Source: Candidatus Nanopelagicales bacterium
GTDB lineage: Bacteria > Actinomycetota > Actinomycetes > S36-B12
Reading direction: 5' to 3'
NCBI GenBank assembly: GCA_017857705.1
Contig: JAFMCP010000006.1
Span: forward strand, 1 to 46,517
Length of the DNA: 46,517 nucleotides
The notes under the pieces were generated by a model. That model ran no database searches, had not been told where the DNA came from, and was given only the letters and a program-made list of their open reading frames with translations. The position numbers were made by a program, and so were the translations under genes. Shown here one piece after another: positions 1 through 8,905 of this stretch. The stretch's first letter is position 1, and the number at the start of each line of letters is the position of its first letter.

Positions 1-294
1 CTCGCGTCCTACTTCCCGAACAAGGTTCACCAGCAGATCGTGAACGAGCCATTCGTCTCCCTTGGTGCACCAAGCCAATTCGACGTAATTGCCCGACTCC
101 ACGGTGGTGGCACAAGCGGCCAAGCCGGCGCACTTCGATTGGGTATTGCTCGTTCGCTCAATGGAATTGATACAGAAGGCAACCGCGCTATTTTGAAGAA
201 AGCCGGATTCCTCACTCGTGACCCAAGGGCCAAGGAGCGCAAGAAGTACGGTCTGAAGAAGGCTCGTAAGGCCTCGCAGTACAGCAAGCGGTAG
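1..294 (+). CDS. rpsI: 30S ribosomal protein S9, C-terminal part
   Basis: This is the 3' end of the gene for small-subunit ribosomal protein S9. The reading frame is open from the first base and ends in TAG, giving about 97 residues of a protein that is usually 130-160 long; the N-terminus lies outside the window. The visible part carries the family pattern of Gly-rich [17 protein letters not shown], then [12 protein letters not shown], and ends in the basic tail ASQYSKR, matching the S9 tail that reaches toward the P-site tRNA. rpsI is normally the second gene of an rplM-rpsI operon. glmM follows after 36 bases on the same strand, as in other Actinomycetota. Confidence 0.97.
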   Translation, partial: LASYFPNKVHQQIVNEPFVSLGAPSQFDVIARLHGGGTSGQAGALRLGIARSLNGIDTEGNRAILKKAGFLTRDPRAKERKKYGLKKARKASQYSKR

Positions 295-330
295 TCGAAG
301 TGGCTCACACCACTTTGTGGGGCTAATTTC

Positions 331-1683
331 ATGGGGCTATTTGGAACAGATGGCGTTCGCGGTCTAGCAAATAGGGATCTAACTGCCGAATTGGCATTGG
401 ATCTTTCAGTTGCAGCCGCGCACGTTCTGGCCGATTCAGGTGAATTCGCAGGTCACCGCCCCAGAGCAATTGTTGGTCGTGACACGCGAGCTTCAGGGGA
501 GTTCCTTGAGGCCGCGGTTGTCGCGGGTCTTGCTAGCGCAGGCATTGACGTAACTCTTGTTGGAGCGCTCCCGACTCCAGCGATTGCCTATTTAGTTGCA
601 TCCACGAATGCAGACCTTGGGGTTATGCTCTCGGCCTCTCACAACCCAATGCCGGATAACGGCATAAAGTTCTTTGCTAAAGGTGGCGTCAAACTCGACG
701 ACGCTTTGGAAATCGCGATTGAAAACCGAATGCGTGAGCCCTGGGAGCGACCCGTCGGCAGTGATGTGGGTCGAGTTGTGAGTGATGCCAGTGCAGCTGA
801 TCTATTTGTTTCCCACTTACTTTCCACTCTCAATTCCGAGACACCACTCTCCGATCTGAAAGTCGTTGTTGATTGTGCGAATGGTTCGGCCAGTGTTGTT
901 GGGCCAGAGGCGTTGCGTCGTGCTGGCGCCGAAGTTATTGCCATCCATGCTGCACCCAATGGATTAAACATTAACGAGGGTTGCGGGAGTACTCACCTTG
1001 ACGACCTTCGAGTCGCCGTCGTTGAGCATGGTGCTGACGCAGGAATTGCTTTCGATGGGGATGCAGACCGGTGCCTAGCAATTGACGCATTTGGCAATGA
1101 CGTCGACGGTGACCACATTCTGGGGATCCTTGCAATCTCGATGGCCGCTTCTGGCACTTTGGTTCATGACACGGTGGTGTCAACGGTGATGGCAAATCTT
1201 GGTTTCAACCAAGCAATGGATGCAGCAGGAATCGCGGTGATTGCAACAGCGGTTGGTGACCGGTACGTTTTGGAATCCATGCGTGAAAATGGTTTTGTTC
1301 TTGGTGGTGAGCAAAGCGGGCACGTCGTTATGAGCGAGTTTGGAACGACCGGTGACGGTGTTTTGACCGCCTTGCATTTATTGGAACGCGTCCGCCGGAG
1401 CGGAAAGACTTTGGCCGAGCTCGCCGGCGTCGTCACCAAGTTGCCTCAGGTGCTCATTAATGTCGATGGTGTCGATCGCAATGCACTCGGCACAAATGCA
1501 CGGGTCAGTGCCGAACTTGAACTCCTTCAGTCGGCCCTGCAGGGAAGTGGCCGTATTCTCCTTCGCCCATCGGGGACCGAGCCGGTAATTCGAGTCATGG
1601 TTGAAGCGGAGAGCCAGGCTTGGGCTCAAGAGGTTGCCGAGCAGTTGGCACGGGTAATTGTCGCTGAACTTGCCCTGAACTAG
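331..1683 (+). CDS. glmM: Phosphoglucosamine mutase GlmM
   Basis: GlmM converts glucosamine-6-phosphate to glucosamine-1-phosphate in the cytoplasm, the step before UDP-GlcNAc for peptidoglycan. The 450-residue product has normal family length and all four domain signatures: the N-terminal FGTDGVRG, the phosphoserine loop SASHNP with catalytic Ser103, the metal-binding DGDADR around residue 240, the sugar-binding GGEQSGH near 330, and the phosphate-binding RPSGTEP near the C-terminus. The ATG start places FGTDGVRG directly at the N-terminus as in known GlmM proteins; a G-rich stretch about 8 bases upstream may serve as ribosome binding site. It follows rpsI closely and precedes glmS, the enzyme that makes its substrate, so two successive steps of one pathway are adjacent. 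Confidence 0.97.
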   Translation: MGLFGTDGVRGLANRDLTAELALDLSVAAAHVLADSGEFAGHRPRAIVGRDTRASGEFLEAAVVAGLASAGIDVTLVGALPTPAIAYLVASTNADLGVMLSASHNPMPDNGIKFFAKGGVKLDDALEIAIENRMREPWERPVGSDVGRVVSDASAADLFVSHLLSTLNSETPLSDLKVVVDCANGSASVVGPEALRRAGAEVIAIHAAPNGLNINEGCGSTHLDDLRVAVVEHGADAGIAFDGDADRCLAIDAFGNDVDGDHILGILAISMAASGTLVHDTVVSTVMANLGFNQAMDAAGIAVIATAVGDRYVLESMRENGFVLGGEQSGHVVMSEFGTTGDGVLTALHLLERVRRSGKTLAELAGVVTKLPQVLINVDGVDRNALGTNARVSAELELLQSALQGSGRILLRPSGTEPVIRVMVEAESQAWAQEVAEQLARVIVAELALN

Positions 1684-1770
1684 TCCGCTATGAATTCCGA
1701 CTCAAATATGAGCCCAAAAGGGAAACTGGCTACTGATCTCTATGACGTATGTTGAGAATAGCCGCGGCGG

Positions 1771-1776
1771 TAGGCT
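1771..1776 (+). promoter_or_regulatory. Candidate -10 element for leaderless glmS mRNA
   Basis: TAGGCT ends 6 bases before the GTG start of glmS, and no ribosome binding site lies between. If it is a -10 hexamer, transcription would start at or next to the start codon. No well-spaced -35 hexamer is visible. The same arrangement recurs at several genes in this window. Confidence 0.5.
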
Positions 1777-1782
1777 GAGTCA

Positions 1783-3633
1783 GTGTGCGGAATCGTTGGA
1801 TACGTCGGTGAGAAGCAGGCCCTTGAAATCATTGTCGAAGGGCTGCGTCGAATGGAGTATCGAGGCTATGACTCAGCAGGGGTTGCGGTAATCGCTGACG
1901 GCACTCTGGAAGTACGCAAGAAGGCAGGAAAACTCGGAAATCTGGAACTTCTCCTTGGCCAAGACCCAATGCCAGGTTCCACCACAGGAATTGGTCACAC
2001 TCGCTGGGCAACCCACGGAGGCCCAACCGATCGTAATGCCCACCCCCACGTAAGTTCAGATCAACGGATTGCCGTGATCCATAACGGAATCATTGAAAAC
2101 TTTCAGGTATTGCGCACTGAACTTGAAACTTCAGGAATTTTGCTTGAGTCTGAAACCGACACTGAAGTCGTTGCCCACATGATGGCGCGGGCACTACCTG
2201 ATGTTGGTAACTCCTTACCACTGGCAATGCAGGCGGTGTGCTCCCAACTTCAAGGCGCTTTCACCTTGGTAGTGATTGATCGGGAGCAACCGGATCTTGT
2301 GGTGGGTGCTCGCCGAAATTCACCACTTGTTGTAGGACTGGGTGAAGGTGGTAATTTCTTGGCATCAGATGTCAGCGCATTCGTTGCCCATACCCGTTCA
2401 GCACTGGAACTAGGCCAAGATCAAATTGTGATCATGAAAGCGGACTCCGTTGTTGTCACCGATTTCACTGGGAAAGTCGTGCAACCAAAACCTTTCACGA
2501 TTGATTGGGATGCATCCGCTGCTGAAAAAGGTGGATTTGACCTGTTCATGTTGAAAGAGATCTCAGAGCAGCCGAAGGCTGTTGCAGATTCACTCCTTGG
2601 TCGCATCGATGAGAATCAGCGGATCAAATTGGATGAACTCAGTATTGACCCTGCAGTATTGCAGCACATTAATAAGGTAATTGTGATTGCCTGCGGAACT
2701 GCAGCGCACGCTGGAATGGTGGCCAAATACGCAATTGAGCATTGGACGCACCTTCCTGTTGATGTCGAACTGGCGAGTGAATTCCGCTATCGGGATCCAA
2801 TCGTTGGTCCTGACTCGCTGGTTATTGCTATTTCGCAATCAGGTGAAACTATGGATACCTTGATGGCACTGCGATATGCCAAGTCGCAGGGTGCTCGCAC
2901 ACTGGCTATTTGCAATACGGTCGGATCAACAATTCCCCGTGAATCTGACGCTGTGATTTACACCTACGCCGGACCGGAAATCGCCGTTGCCAGTACTAAG
3001 GCATTTCTCACCCAAATTACGGCAACCTATTTGGTTGGTTTGTTTCTGGCTCAAGTTCGTGGGGTCATGTTCGAGGACGAAATTCGAGCGATTCTCGAGG
3101 ATCTTGGCGATATGCCTCGACAGGTTGACCTCGTACTGGATACAGCAGAACCTGTTCGTGAACTTGCCCGCTCCCTTGCATCTGCTCGTTCGGTTCTATT
3201 TCTTGGACGCCACGTTGGTTACCCGGTTGCCCTTGAGGGGGCACTGAAACTCAAGGAGTTGGCCTACATGCACGCTGAAGGTTTCCCTGCAGGGGAACTC
3301 AAGCACGGGCCTATAGCTTTGATTGAAGAGGGAATTCCCGTGATTGTGATTGTTCCTTCACCCAAGGGCCGTGCGGTTTTGCACGACAAGATGGTGTCGA
3401 ATATCCAAGAGGTGCGTGCTCGCGGAGCCAAAGTGATTGCAATCGCTGAAGAGGGTGACGAAAGTATTGTTCCCTTCGCGGATCACATTATTCGTATCCC
3501 TGCTGTCCCCACTCTGATGCAACCACTCGTAGCGGTTGTGCCTCTGCAAATTTTTGCCTGCGAGATGGCCAGAGAAAAGGGTCATGACGTTGATCAGCCT
3601 CGCAACCTTGCCAAGTCCGTAACGGTTGAGTAG
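1783..3633 (+). CDS. glmS: Glutamine-fructose-6-phosphate aminotransferase GlmS
   Basis: GlmS makes glucosamine-6-phosphate from fructose-6-phosphate and glutamine, the entry step to amino sugars for peptidoglycan. The 616-residue product starts (GTG) with MCGIVGYVG, so Cys2 is exposed as the N-terminal nucleophile of the class II glutamine amidotransferase domain (about 1-225); this fixes the start. Two SIS sugar-isomerase domains follow: the first holds CGTAAHAG and SQSGETMDT (about 305-360), the second LGRHVGYPVALEGALKLKE. The C-terminus QPRNLAKSVTVE is the conserved family tail. No ribosome binding site is seen; a TAGGCT element 6 bases upstream suggests a leaderless transcript separate from glmM. 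I see no upstream ribozyme-like structure in the 99-base gap. Confidence 0.97.
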   Translation: MCGIVGYVGEKQALEIIVEGLRRMEYRGYDSAGVAVIADGTLEVRKKAGKLGNLELLLGQDPMPGSTTGIGHTRWATHGGPTDRNAHPHVSSDQRIAVIHNGIIENFQVLRTELETSGILLESETDTEVVAHMMARALPDVGNSLPLAMQAVCSQLQGAFTLVVIDREQPDLVVGARRNSPLVVGLGEGGNFLASDVSAFVAHTRSALELGQDQIVIMKADSVVVTDFTGKVVQPKPFTIDWDASAAEKGGFDLFMLKEISEQPKAVADSLLGRIDENQRIKLDELSIDPAVLQHINKVIVIACGTAAHAGMVAKYAIEHWTHLPVDVELASEFRYRDPIVGPDSLVIAISQSGETMDTLMALRYAKSQGARTLAICNTVGSTIPRESDAVIYTYAGPEIAVASTKAFLTQITATYLVGLFLAQVRGVMFEDEIRAILEDLGDMPRQVDLVLDTAEPVRELARSLASARSVLFLGRHVGYPVALEGALKLKELAYMHAEGFPAGELKHGPIALIEEGIPVIVIVPSPKGRAVLHDKMVSNIQEVRARGAKVIAIAEEGDESIVPFADHIIRIPAVPTLMQPLVAVVPLQIFACEMAREKGHDVDQPRNLAKSVTVE

Positions 3634-3637
3634 TTCG

Positions 3638-5110
3638 ATGATTCCGCCTCTGGTGTCCAACGATCTTGGTTTACCAGTATTTGCGGTTGCGCAGATCCGG
3701 GCCGCTGAGGAGCGAGCATTTTTGGTGACGGCTCCGGGTTCGCTCATGCAACGTGCCGCATTCGCGCTCGGGGTTGGTTGCGCTGATTTATTGCGAGAGA
3801 CCTTTGGTCGTGTTTATGGCACATCAGTCTTAGTTGTTGTCGGTCCTGGCAATAACGGCGGGGATGCACTTTTTGCCGGGGCGTTACTGGCGCGACGCGG
3901 TGTTCGCGTACGAATTTATTGTGTTGTACCAGGTGTGTTCCATGAGGCGGGTTTTGTCGAGGCTCGTGCTGCTGGTGCTCGTGTGATCGATTCATTGGTA
4001 GGTGAATTCGATTTAGTGCTTGACGGGATTGCAGGGCTGGGTAGTTCGCGACCAGTTGATATCGAACTTGCGCGTTTTATTAATTTGTCACCACTCGTTG
4101 TCGCCGTTGACATTCCAAGTGGGGTGAATGCCGACACGGGTGATTGTGAGGTCGAAGCTTGTATTCACGCCGACGTGACATTTACTTTTGGTGCGCTTAA
4201 GCCTGGCTTGGTACTCGCTCCCGGTGCTGCATTTGTTGGTGCGATTCAAGTGGTTGATTTAGATCTGGAATTTGATTCTGATCCGGTATTGCAAATATTG
4301 GGGGATCATGAGGTAGCTGAGTTAGTGCCGGCCCTGAGTTTTGATTCCTACAAGTATTCCCGGGGAGTCGTAGGAATTGCTGCGGGGTCACCAAGTTATC
4401 CCGGCGCGGCGATGCTTAGCGTCTTAGGCGCGCAGCACAGTGGCGTTGGCATGGTCATGTTCCGTGCGGGATTCGTTGACCGTTCAGTGGTACTGGAGTC
4501 ATTGCCCAACGTTGTTTCAATTGATTCCGATTCACCACGAATCACGGGGTGGGCGGTTGGTCCGGGGTTTTCAGGTCGCGAGGCTGAATACGATTTCTTG
4601 ACCTGGGTTCTCCGCGATGGGTTGCCGGTAGTTCTTGACGCTGGCGCACTCAGTGATGTTGCGGACTCAGTTGATTTGCGTGCCGCGGTTGCCTCGCGCT
4701 CGGGGGTGACGGTAATAACCCCGCACGTGGGTGAGTTTCGGCAATTGTTTCCAAGGTTGGTTGGTTTCGACCTTGATTCGGTGCGCGCGGCTGCCCGTGA
4801 ATTAAATGTAATTGTGGTGGCGAAGGGTCCACGAACTCTGGTGGTTGGTCCTGATGGCCGCGCATTTGTCGACATTGAGGCAAGTCCAGCAATGGGCACC
4901 GCTGGATCAGGTGATGTACTGACCGGAATTATTGGCGGGCTGCTCGCGGGCAGCGATCTTGATAGTGGTGACGCCTTGGCAATTGTTGCGGCAGGTGTGT
5001 GGATTCACTCCCGGGCCGGACGAATTGCAGAGGCTCAATCGGAGAATCCCACGGCTGTTGATATTGGCAATATGGTGGGTATGACGGGCATGGTGCTGCG
5101 TGACGTCTAA
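3638..5110 (+). CDS. nnrD: Bifunctional NAD(P)H-hydrate epimerase/ADP-dependent dehydratase
   Basis: This fused repair enzyme restores damaged NAD(P)HX: the N-terminal epimerase (NnrE/YjeF-N) interconverts R and S hydrates and the C-terminal kinase-like domain (NnrD) dehydrates the S form with ADP. From the ATG at 3638 the product has 490 residues; a TTG at 3626, overlapping the end of glmS, is an alternative start. The epimerase half shows VVVGPGNNGGDALFAGALLARRG and the Asp-containing DIPSGVNADTG loop. The dehydratase half shows ITPHVGEF and the ribokinase-type GTAGSGDVLTGIIGG with the catalytic Asp. It lies 4 bases after glmS and overlaps alr by 11 bases, so coupling is likely. The acpS gene often found just before nnrD in actinobacteria is not here. 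Confidence 0.95.
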   Translation: MIPPLVSNDLGLPVFAVAQIRAAEERAFLVTAPGSLMQRAAFALGVGCADLLRETFGRVYGTSVLVVVGPGNNGGDALFAGALLARRGVRVRIYCVVPGVFHEAGFVEARAAGARVIDSLVGEFDLVLDGIAGLGSSRPVDIELARFINLSPLVVAVDIPSGVNADTGDCEVEACIHADVTFTFGALKPGLVLAPGAAFVGAIQVVDLDLEFDSDPVLQILGDHEVAELVPALSFDSYKYSRGVVGIAAGSPSYPGAAMLSVLGAQHSGVGMVMFRAGFVDRSVVLESLPNVVSIDSDSPRITGWAVGPGFSGREAEYDFLTWVLRDGLPVVLDAGALSDVADSVDLRAAVASRSGVTVITPHVGEFRQLFPRLVGFDLDSVRAAARELNVIVVAKGPRTLVVGPDGRAFVDIEASPAMGTAGSGDVLTGIIGGLLAGSDLDSGDALAIVAAGVWIHSRAGRIAEAQSENPTAVDIGNMVGMTGMVLRDV

Positions 5111-6263
5111 TTCTGTTGCTATGCCTAATGCCCGGGCTTGGGCAAATGTTAGTGGCGATTCGATCCTGCATAATTACGACACCATTCGGGGGATTGCCGG
5201 CGTCCAAGTGATGGCTGTTGTTAAAGCAGATGCATATGGACACGGGGCTGATTTCGTTGCCCCGTTGCTTCGCGCGCATGGAGTCACTTGGTTGGGGGTC
5301 GCTCTCCCCTGCGAAGCGCTGGCTTTGCGGGCTGCAGGAGATCGCGGGAATCTACTGAGTTGGCTGAGTACGCCAGGGGATCCTGACCTTGTCGCCTGTG
5401 TTGAAGTCGATGTTGATCTTTCTGTTTCGAACTCCCGTGAATTAGAAGAGATTGCGGTCGCGGCTCGCAGTTTGGGGAAGTGCGCGAATATTCATGTGAA
5501 GATTGATACGGGTTTGAATCGGAACGGTATACCTATTAATGAACTGGGTCCATTGCTCACTGATTTGAGAGCATTGGTTGCGGAGGGCGTAATCGGTGTG
5601 CGCGGCGTGTGGAGTCACTTAGCGAGTGCTGATCATGTGGACCCTGAAATTGCCCATGAATCAGTTTCTGCCCAGCGCGCGGTCTTCAAGTTGGCACTTG
5701 CAGATTTTGAAGCGGTGGGAATTGAACCTGAGGTGATTCACCTTGCCAATACTGCGGGAGCCTTGTGGCATCCTGATTCTCGATTTAATCTTGTTCGCGC
5801 AGGCATTGGCATGTATGGGCTCTCACCGAATGTGGCGCGGGCGAGTTCAAGTGAATTGAATTTGGTGCCGGCCATGACGCTCATTGCACGACTTAGTGCG
5901 GTGAAATCGGTGCCTGCTGGGGCGGGAGTGTCCTACATGCACACATGGATCGCGACCCGGGATTGCCAACTTGGCCTGGTGCCGTTGGGTTATGGCGATG
6001 GAATTCCACGCAGTGCAAGCAACCGCGTGGCTGTTTGTGTTGCGGGGGAATTAATGGCTCAGGTGGGAACAATTGCTATGGACCAATTCCTGATTGACAC
6101 AACAGATTCTGCTGCTGACGTTTCCGAAGGCAGTGAGGTGTACTTATTCGGACCGGGAGGACACGGCGAATTAACAGCGGATCAGTGGGGCGAACTTAGT
6201 GGGAGTATCGGATACGAGATAGTCACTCGGCTCGGATCGCGAATCCCGCGGGTTCACGTGTGA
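5100..6263 (+). CDS. alr: Alanine racemase
   Basis: Alr is a PLP enzyme that interconverts L- and D-alanine, supplying D-Ala for peptidoglycan. The 387-residue product fits the family. The PLP lysine is Lys42 in VVKADAYGHG and the second catalytic base is Tyr279 in GAGVSYMHTW; VKIDTGLNRNG and LGYGDGIPR are further family motifs. The GTG start at 5100 overlaps the nnrD stop by 11 bases; ATG at 5121 (MPNARAW) is an equally possible start and is close to where most Alr proteins begin. The neighbours glmM, glmS and the D,D-carboxypeptidase at 42482 show that several wall-precursor genes lie in this region. A run of seven T follows the stop codon, but no clear hairpin stem precedes it. Confidence 0.96.
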   Translation: MTSNSVAMPNARAWANVSGDSILHNYDTIRGIAGVQVMAVVKADAYGHGADFVAPLLRAHGVTWLGVALPCEALALRAAGDRGNLLSWLSTPGDPDLVACVEVDVDLSVSNSRELEEIAVAARSLGKCANIHVKIDTGLNRNGIPINELGPLLTDLRALVAEGVIGVRGVWSHLASADHVDPEIAHESVSAQRAVFKLALADFEAVGIEPEVIHLANTAGALWHPDSRFNLVRAGIGMYGLSPNVARASSSELNLVPAMTLIARLSAVKSVPAGAGVSYMHTWIATRDCQLGLVPLGYGDGIPRSASNRVAVCVAGELMAQVGTIAMDQFLIDTTDSAADVSEGSEVYLFGPGGHGELTADQWGELSGSIGYEIVTRLGSRIPRVHV

Positions 6264-6326
6264 GTTTTTTTGCTTCATTGGTAGTTTGATTCTTATTCCT
6301 TTGACGATGGGCGGTGAGGTGGGCAG

Positions 6327-7403
6327 GTGGCTGTAGATTTTGGCAAAGTAGCTGGACGCGCCGTTCTCTCACTCGGCGCCGTGGCTCTCGGGGCCGCTGC
6401 AGGTGCAGCCGCAGAGCGTTTGGTTATGCGATTCAGCGCTACCCCGGATCGGGATACTGATTTGACGGAGTTCTATTCCTTACATGGCGAGCCATTTGAG
6501 GTTTTTACCTCCGACGGTGCGGTGCTCGCAGGTGAAGTTGATCGGCTGCCTGGATCACGAGTCACAATCATCATGCCCCATGGCTTCGCGTTGAACCGCA
6601 ACTCGTGGTACTACCAGCGTTTGGCCTTACGTGATCGTGCAACATTGGTTTTCTATGACCAGAGGGGGCACGGGGAGTCCACCTATGTCGCTGATGCACA
6701 AACCCGAGATCACAGCATTGATCAACTTGGACGTGATGTGTATTCGGTGATCAATCAGGTTGCACCACAAGATACGGTGATTCTGATCGGGCACTCAATG
6801 GGTGGAATGTCAATTCTGGCATTGGTGCAGCAGCACCCAGAACTCTTCGGCACTCAAGTAATTGGTGTTGGGTTGATCTCTAGCGCTGCCAGTGCTGTTG
6901 GTGCTTCAACCTTGGGTTTGCCCGCACCGATCTCTCGAGTTGTGCAAGGGCTGGTCCCTGGCGTTGCTTCTATCGTGGCCAAAGGCGGAACCGCACTTTC
7001 CCACTCGCGCTGGAGCAAAACCGACCTAGGACTGCTGCTGACGCGCCTGTACTCATTTGGATCGGTTGCCCCAGTTCATGCGGGTGAATTTGTTGCTGAC
7101 ATGGTCTCGTCAACGAATTTCAATATCTTGGTTGACTTTCTACCAAATATTTACGAGCACGACAAACTCAGTTCCCTCGAGCCGCTGCAGCAAGTAGAGA
7201 CTTTGGTGATTGTCGGTGAATCTGATCGATTGACCCCACCGGCACTGAGTGAGGCCATCATTGAATGCGTTCCCGGTGCTGAGTTAGTTGTGCTCGCGGA
7301 GAGCGGTCACATGGTGACAATTGAGCGCCATGTGGAAGTAAATGAACTTCTCACTGGATTTGTTGACAGGGTAATTGAAAGACATGACCAGCATGAGAAT
7401 TGA
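6327..7403 (+). CDS. Alpha/beta-hydrolase with N-terminal membrane anchor
   Basis: A predicted serine hydrolase of the alpha/beta fold, substrate unknown. The 358-residue product begins with an Ala/Gly-rich hydrophobic stretch (about residues 8-30, VAGRAVLSLGAVALGAAAGAA) that could be an uncleaved signal anchor. The catalytic domain has an oxyanion-loop PHGFALN near residue 90, YDQRGHGES, the nucleophile elbow GHSMGG with Ser157, an acid candidate in GESDRLTP and the catalytic His in ESGHMV. The GTG start has a G-rich ribosome binding region (GGTGAGG) just upstream. It sits between alr and tsaE, where actinobacterial genomes commonly carry such a hydrolase, and overlaps the start of tsaE, which suggests co-expression. 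A lipase or esterase role is only a guess. Confidence 0.85.
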   Translation: MAVDFGKVAGRAVLSLGAVALGAAAGAAAERLVMRFSATPDRDTDLTEFYSLHGEPFEVFTSDGAVLAGEVDRLPGSRVTIIMPHGFALNRNSWYYQRLALRDRATLVFYDQRGHGESTYVADAQTRDHSIDQLGRDVYSVINQVAPQDTVILIGHSMGGMSILALVQQHPELFGTQVIGVGLISSAASAVGASTLGLPAPISRVVQGLVPGVASIVAKGGTALSHSRWSKTDLGLLLTRLYSFGSVAPVHAGEFVADMVSSTNFNILVDFLPNIYEHDKLSSLEPLQQVETLVIVGESDRLTPPALSEAIIECVPGAELVVLAESGHMVTIERHVEVNELLTGFVDRVIERHDQHEN

Positions 7404-7851
7404 GACTGCAGAACAAATGCAATCCCTTGGCGTATCAATCGCTGCGGTTGCTCGTGGCGGTGACGTCTTGATTCTCACAGGTGATTTGGGTGCCGGTAAA
7501 ACCACTTTTGCCCAGGGTGTTGCACGGGGACTGGGAATTACCGAACCCGTGACCAGTCCAACTTTTGTCATGAGTAAGTCGTACCCGTCAGTTGGATCAC
7601 TGGGACTATTGCACCTTGATGTGTATCGCGTGAGTGCGGTTGATCAACTTTTGGATCTGTGGTCAGAAATCGATGCCGAAAACGCACTGACATTGGTTGA
7701 GTGGGGTGGCCCGTGGGCAGGCGAATTTGGTGAGACGGTTGTTGAAATGCGGATAGATTCGGAATCCGAGACTGGGCGTGAAATTCACTTCACTTCCTAC
7801 CCACCATCAGGCGACGCGTTTCTTCGTCGCGTTGAATCAGTGGTCAAATGA
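7384..7851 (+). CDS. tsaE: tRNA t6A synthesis ATPase TsaE
   Basis: TsaE is the small P-loop ATPase that drives turnover of the TsaBD complex, which attaches threonylcarbamoyl to A37 of ANN-decoding tRNAs. The product has about 155 residues, normal for the family, with the Walker A motif GDLGAGKTTFAQG near residue 38, the switch-like PVTSPTFVMSKSY, HLDVYRV and the VEWGG segment. The start is uncertain: TTG 7375, ATG 7384 or ATG 7393 are in frame, all overlapping the end of the hydrolase gene; I chose ATG 7384. Its stop overlaps the tsaB start as ATGA, the first of three such 4-base overlaps running through tsaB, rimI and tsaD. Confidence 0.95.
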   Translation: MTSMRIETAEQMQSLGVSIAAVARGGDVLILTGDLGAGKTTFAQGVARGLGITEPVTSPTFVMSKSYPSVGSLGLLHLDVYRVSAVDQLLDLWSEIDAENALTLVEWGGPWAGEFGETVVEMRIDSESETGREIHFTSYPPSGDAFLRRVESVVK

Positions 7852-8444
7852 AAATCCTGGCAATTGATACGTCCACGGAATTGACTTCAATTGCCTTGGT
7901 GGATTCTGGCACCGTGATCTCTATGGCCAGTCACACTGATGCCCGTGGTCACGTGGAGGCGATTGGAGCATTGTTCACCGAACTGGAATTAGATCTGAGT
8001 TCGCTACCCGACTTGATTGCTTGTGGTGTGGGTCCGGGGCCATACACGGGATTGCGTGTTGGGATTGCATTTGCCCAAGGATTGTCCGCAGCTTGGTCAG
8101 TACCGGTTGTCGGAGTCTGTTCACTCGATGCTGTTGCTAATGCAATTATTCGACAGGAACTAGTTTCCCCTAGTGACGAATTCATCGCAGCAACCGATGC
8201 CCGCCGTAAGGAGTATTACTGGGCAAAATTTGATAGCGGCGGTAAAAGATTATTTGGGCCCAATGTTGGTCTTACGGAGGTTGTCCGGGAGTTGGTACTC
8301 GAATCAAGAATTTCGTTGGTGGCAGACGTTTTGCCGCACGCAATTGATGTGGCCGCGTGTGCGTTACGCGGCGATCAATTGGATGTGACTCCCATGTATT
8401 TACGAGAAGCTGATGCTCAGCCGAGTGTGCGGGTGCAGTTGTGA
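7848..8444 (+). CDS. tsaB: tRNA t6A synthesis scaffold TsaB
   Basis: TsaB is the inactive paralogue of TsaD that dimerises with it to form the t6A transferase platform. The 198-residue product has the ASKHA-fold start LAIDTSTELTSIALVD and the family motif GVGPGPYTGLRVGIAFAQGLS near residue 62; the C-terminal half is short, as usual for TsaB. ATG 7848 overlaps the tsaE stop by 4 bases and the TGA stop overlaps the GTG of rimI by 4 bases, so translation is probably coupled through the cluster. Confidence 0.95.
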   Translation: MKILAIDTSTELTSIALVDSGTVISMASHTDARGHVEAIGALFTELELDLSSLPDLIACGVGPGPYTGLRVGIAFAQGLSAAWSVPVVGVCSLDAVANAIIRQELVSPSDEFIAATDARRKEYYWAKFDSGGKRLFGPNVGLTEVVRELVLESRISLVADVLPHAIDVAACALRGDQLDVTPMYLREADAQPSVRVQL

Positions 8445-8905
8445 AGACTTCATCAATTGAAATTCGTCCTTTGCGCTGGTGGGATATTCCTGAGATTGAC
8501 AAACTTGAGCGTGACCTTTTTCCCCTTGATGCGTGGTCAACGGATCAATGGTGGCGCGAGCTAGCCCAACCGCACAATCATTATGTTGTTTGTGAGTGTT
8601 CTGGGGTGCTTTGCGGATATGCCGGTCTGAGTGTTGCGGGAAGTGATGCTGACATTCAGACCATCGCGGTTGGTGAACAATTCCAAGGTCATGGAATAGG
8701 TCGTAAACTCTTGGGCCATCTAGTTGACCTGTCGGTGGAATTGGGGGTGATCTTCATTTTTCTTGAAGTGCGCGAAAACAACTCGGCAGCCCTTTCACTG
8801 TATTCATTGTTTGGTTTTAAGGAAATCAGTAAGCGAGTAAATTACTATCCTGATGGAACCGATGCTTTGGTTTTGCGTCGCGATGAACGTGAAAATCGAT
8901 CATGA
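8441..8905 (+). CDS. rimI: Ribosomal protein S18-alanine N-acetyltransferase RimI
   Basis: A GNAT-family N-terminal acetyltransferase; RimI acetylates the N-terminal alanine of ribosomal protein S18 using acetyl-CoA. The 154-residue product starts with GTG and shows the RimI-like [20 protein letters not shown] beginning, the acetyl-CoA loop [15 protein letters not shown] near residue 85 and the C-terminal [18 protein letters not shown]. It is placed between tsaB and tsaD with 4-base overlaps on both sides, the standard tsaB-rimI-tsaD arrangement; M. tuberculosis RimI has been reported to work with this complex and to have relaxed specificity. Its true substrate range here is unknown. Confidence 0.93.
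   Translation: MKTSSIEIRPLRWWDIPEIDKLERDLFPLDAWSTDQWWRELAQPHNHYVVCECSGVLCGYAGLSVAGSDADIQTIAVGEQFQGHGIGRKLLGHLVDLSVELGVIFIFLEVRENNSAALSLYSLFGFKEISKRVNYYPDGTDALVLRRDERENRS

Noticed and set aside
298-315. Hairpin AAGTGG-N6-CCACTT between rpsI and glmM
   Set aside because: The stem is only 6 bp and is not followed by a T-run; it cannot be called a terminator with confidence.
6236-6271. Possible terminator after alr, seven T after the stop codon
   Set aside because: The sequence just before the T-run (around CCCGCGGG and CACGTG) forms no clear stem adjoining it.
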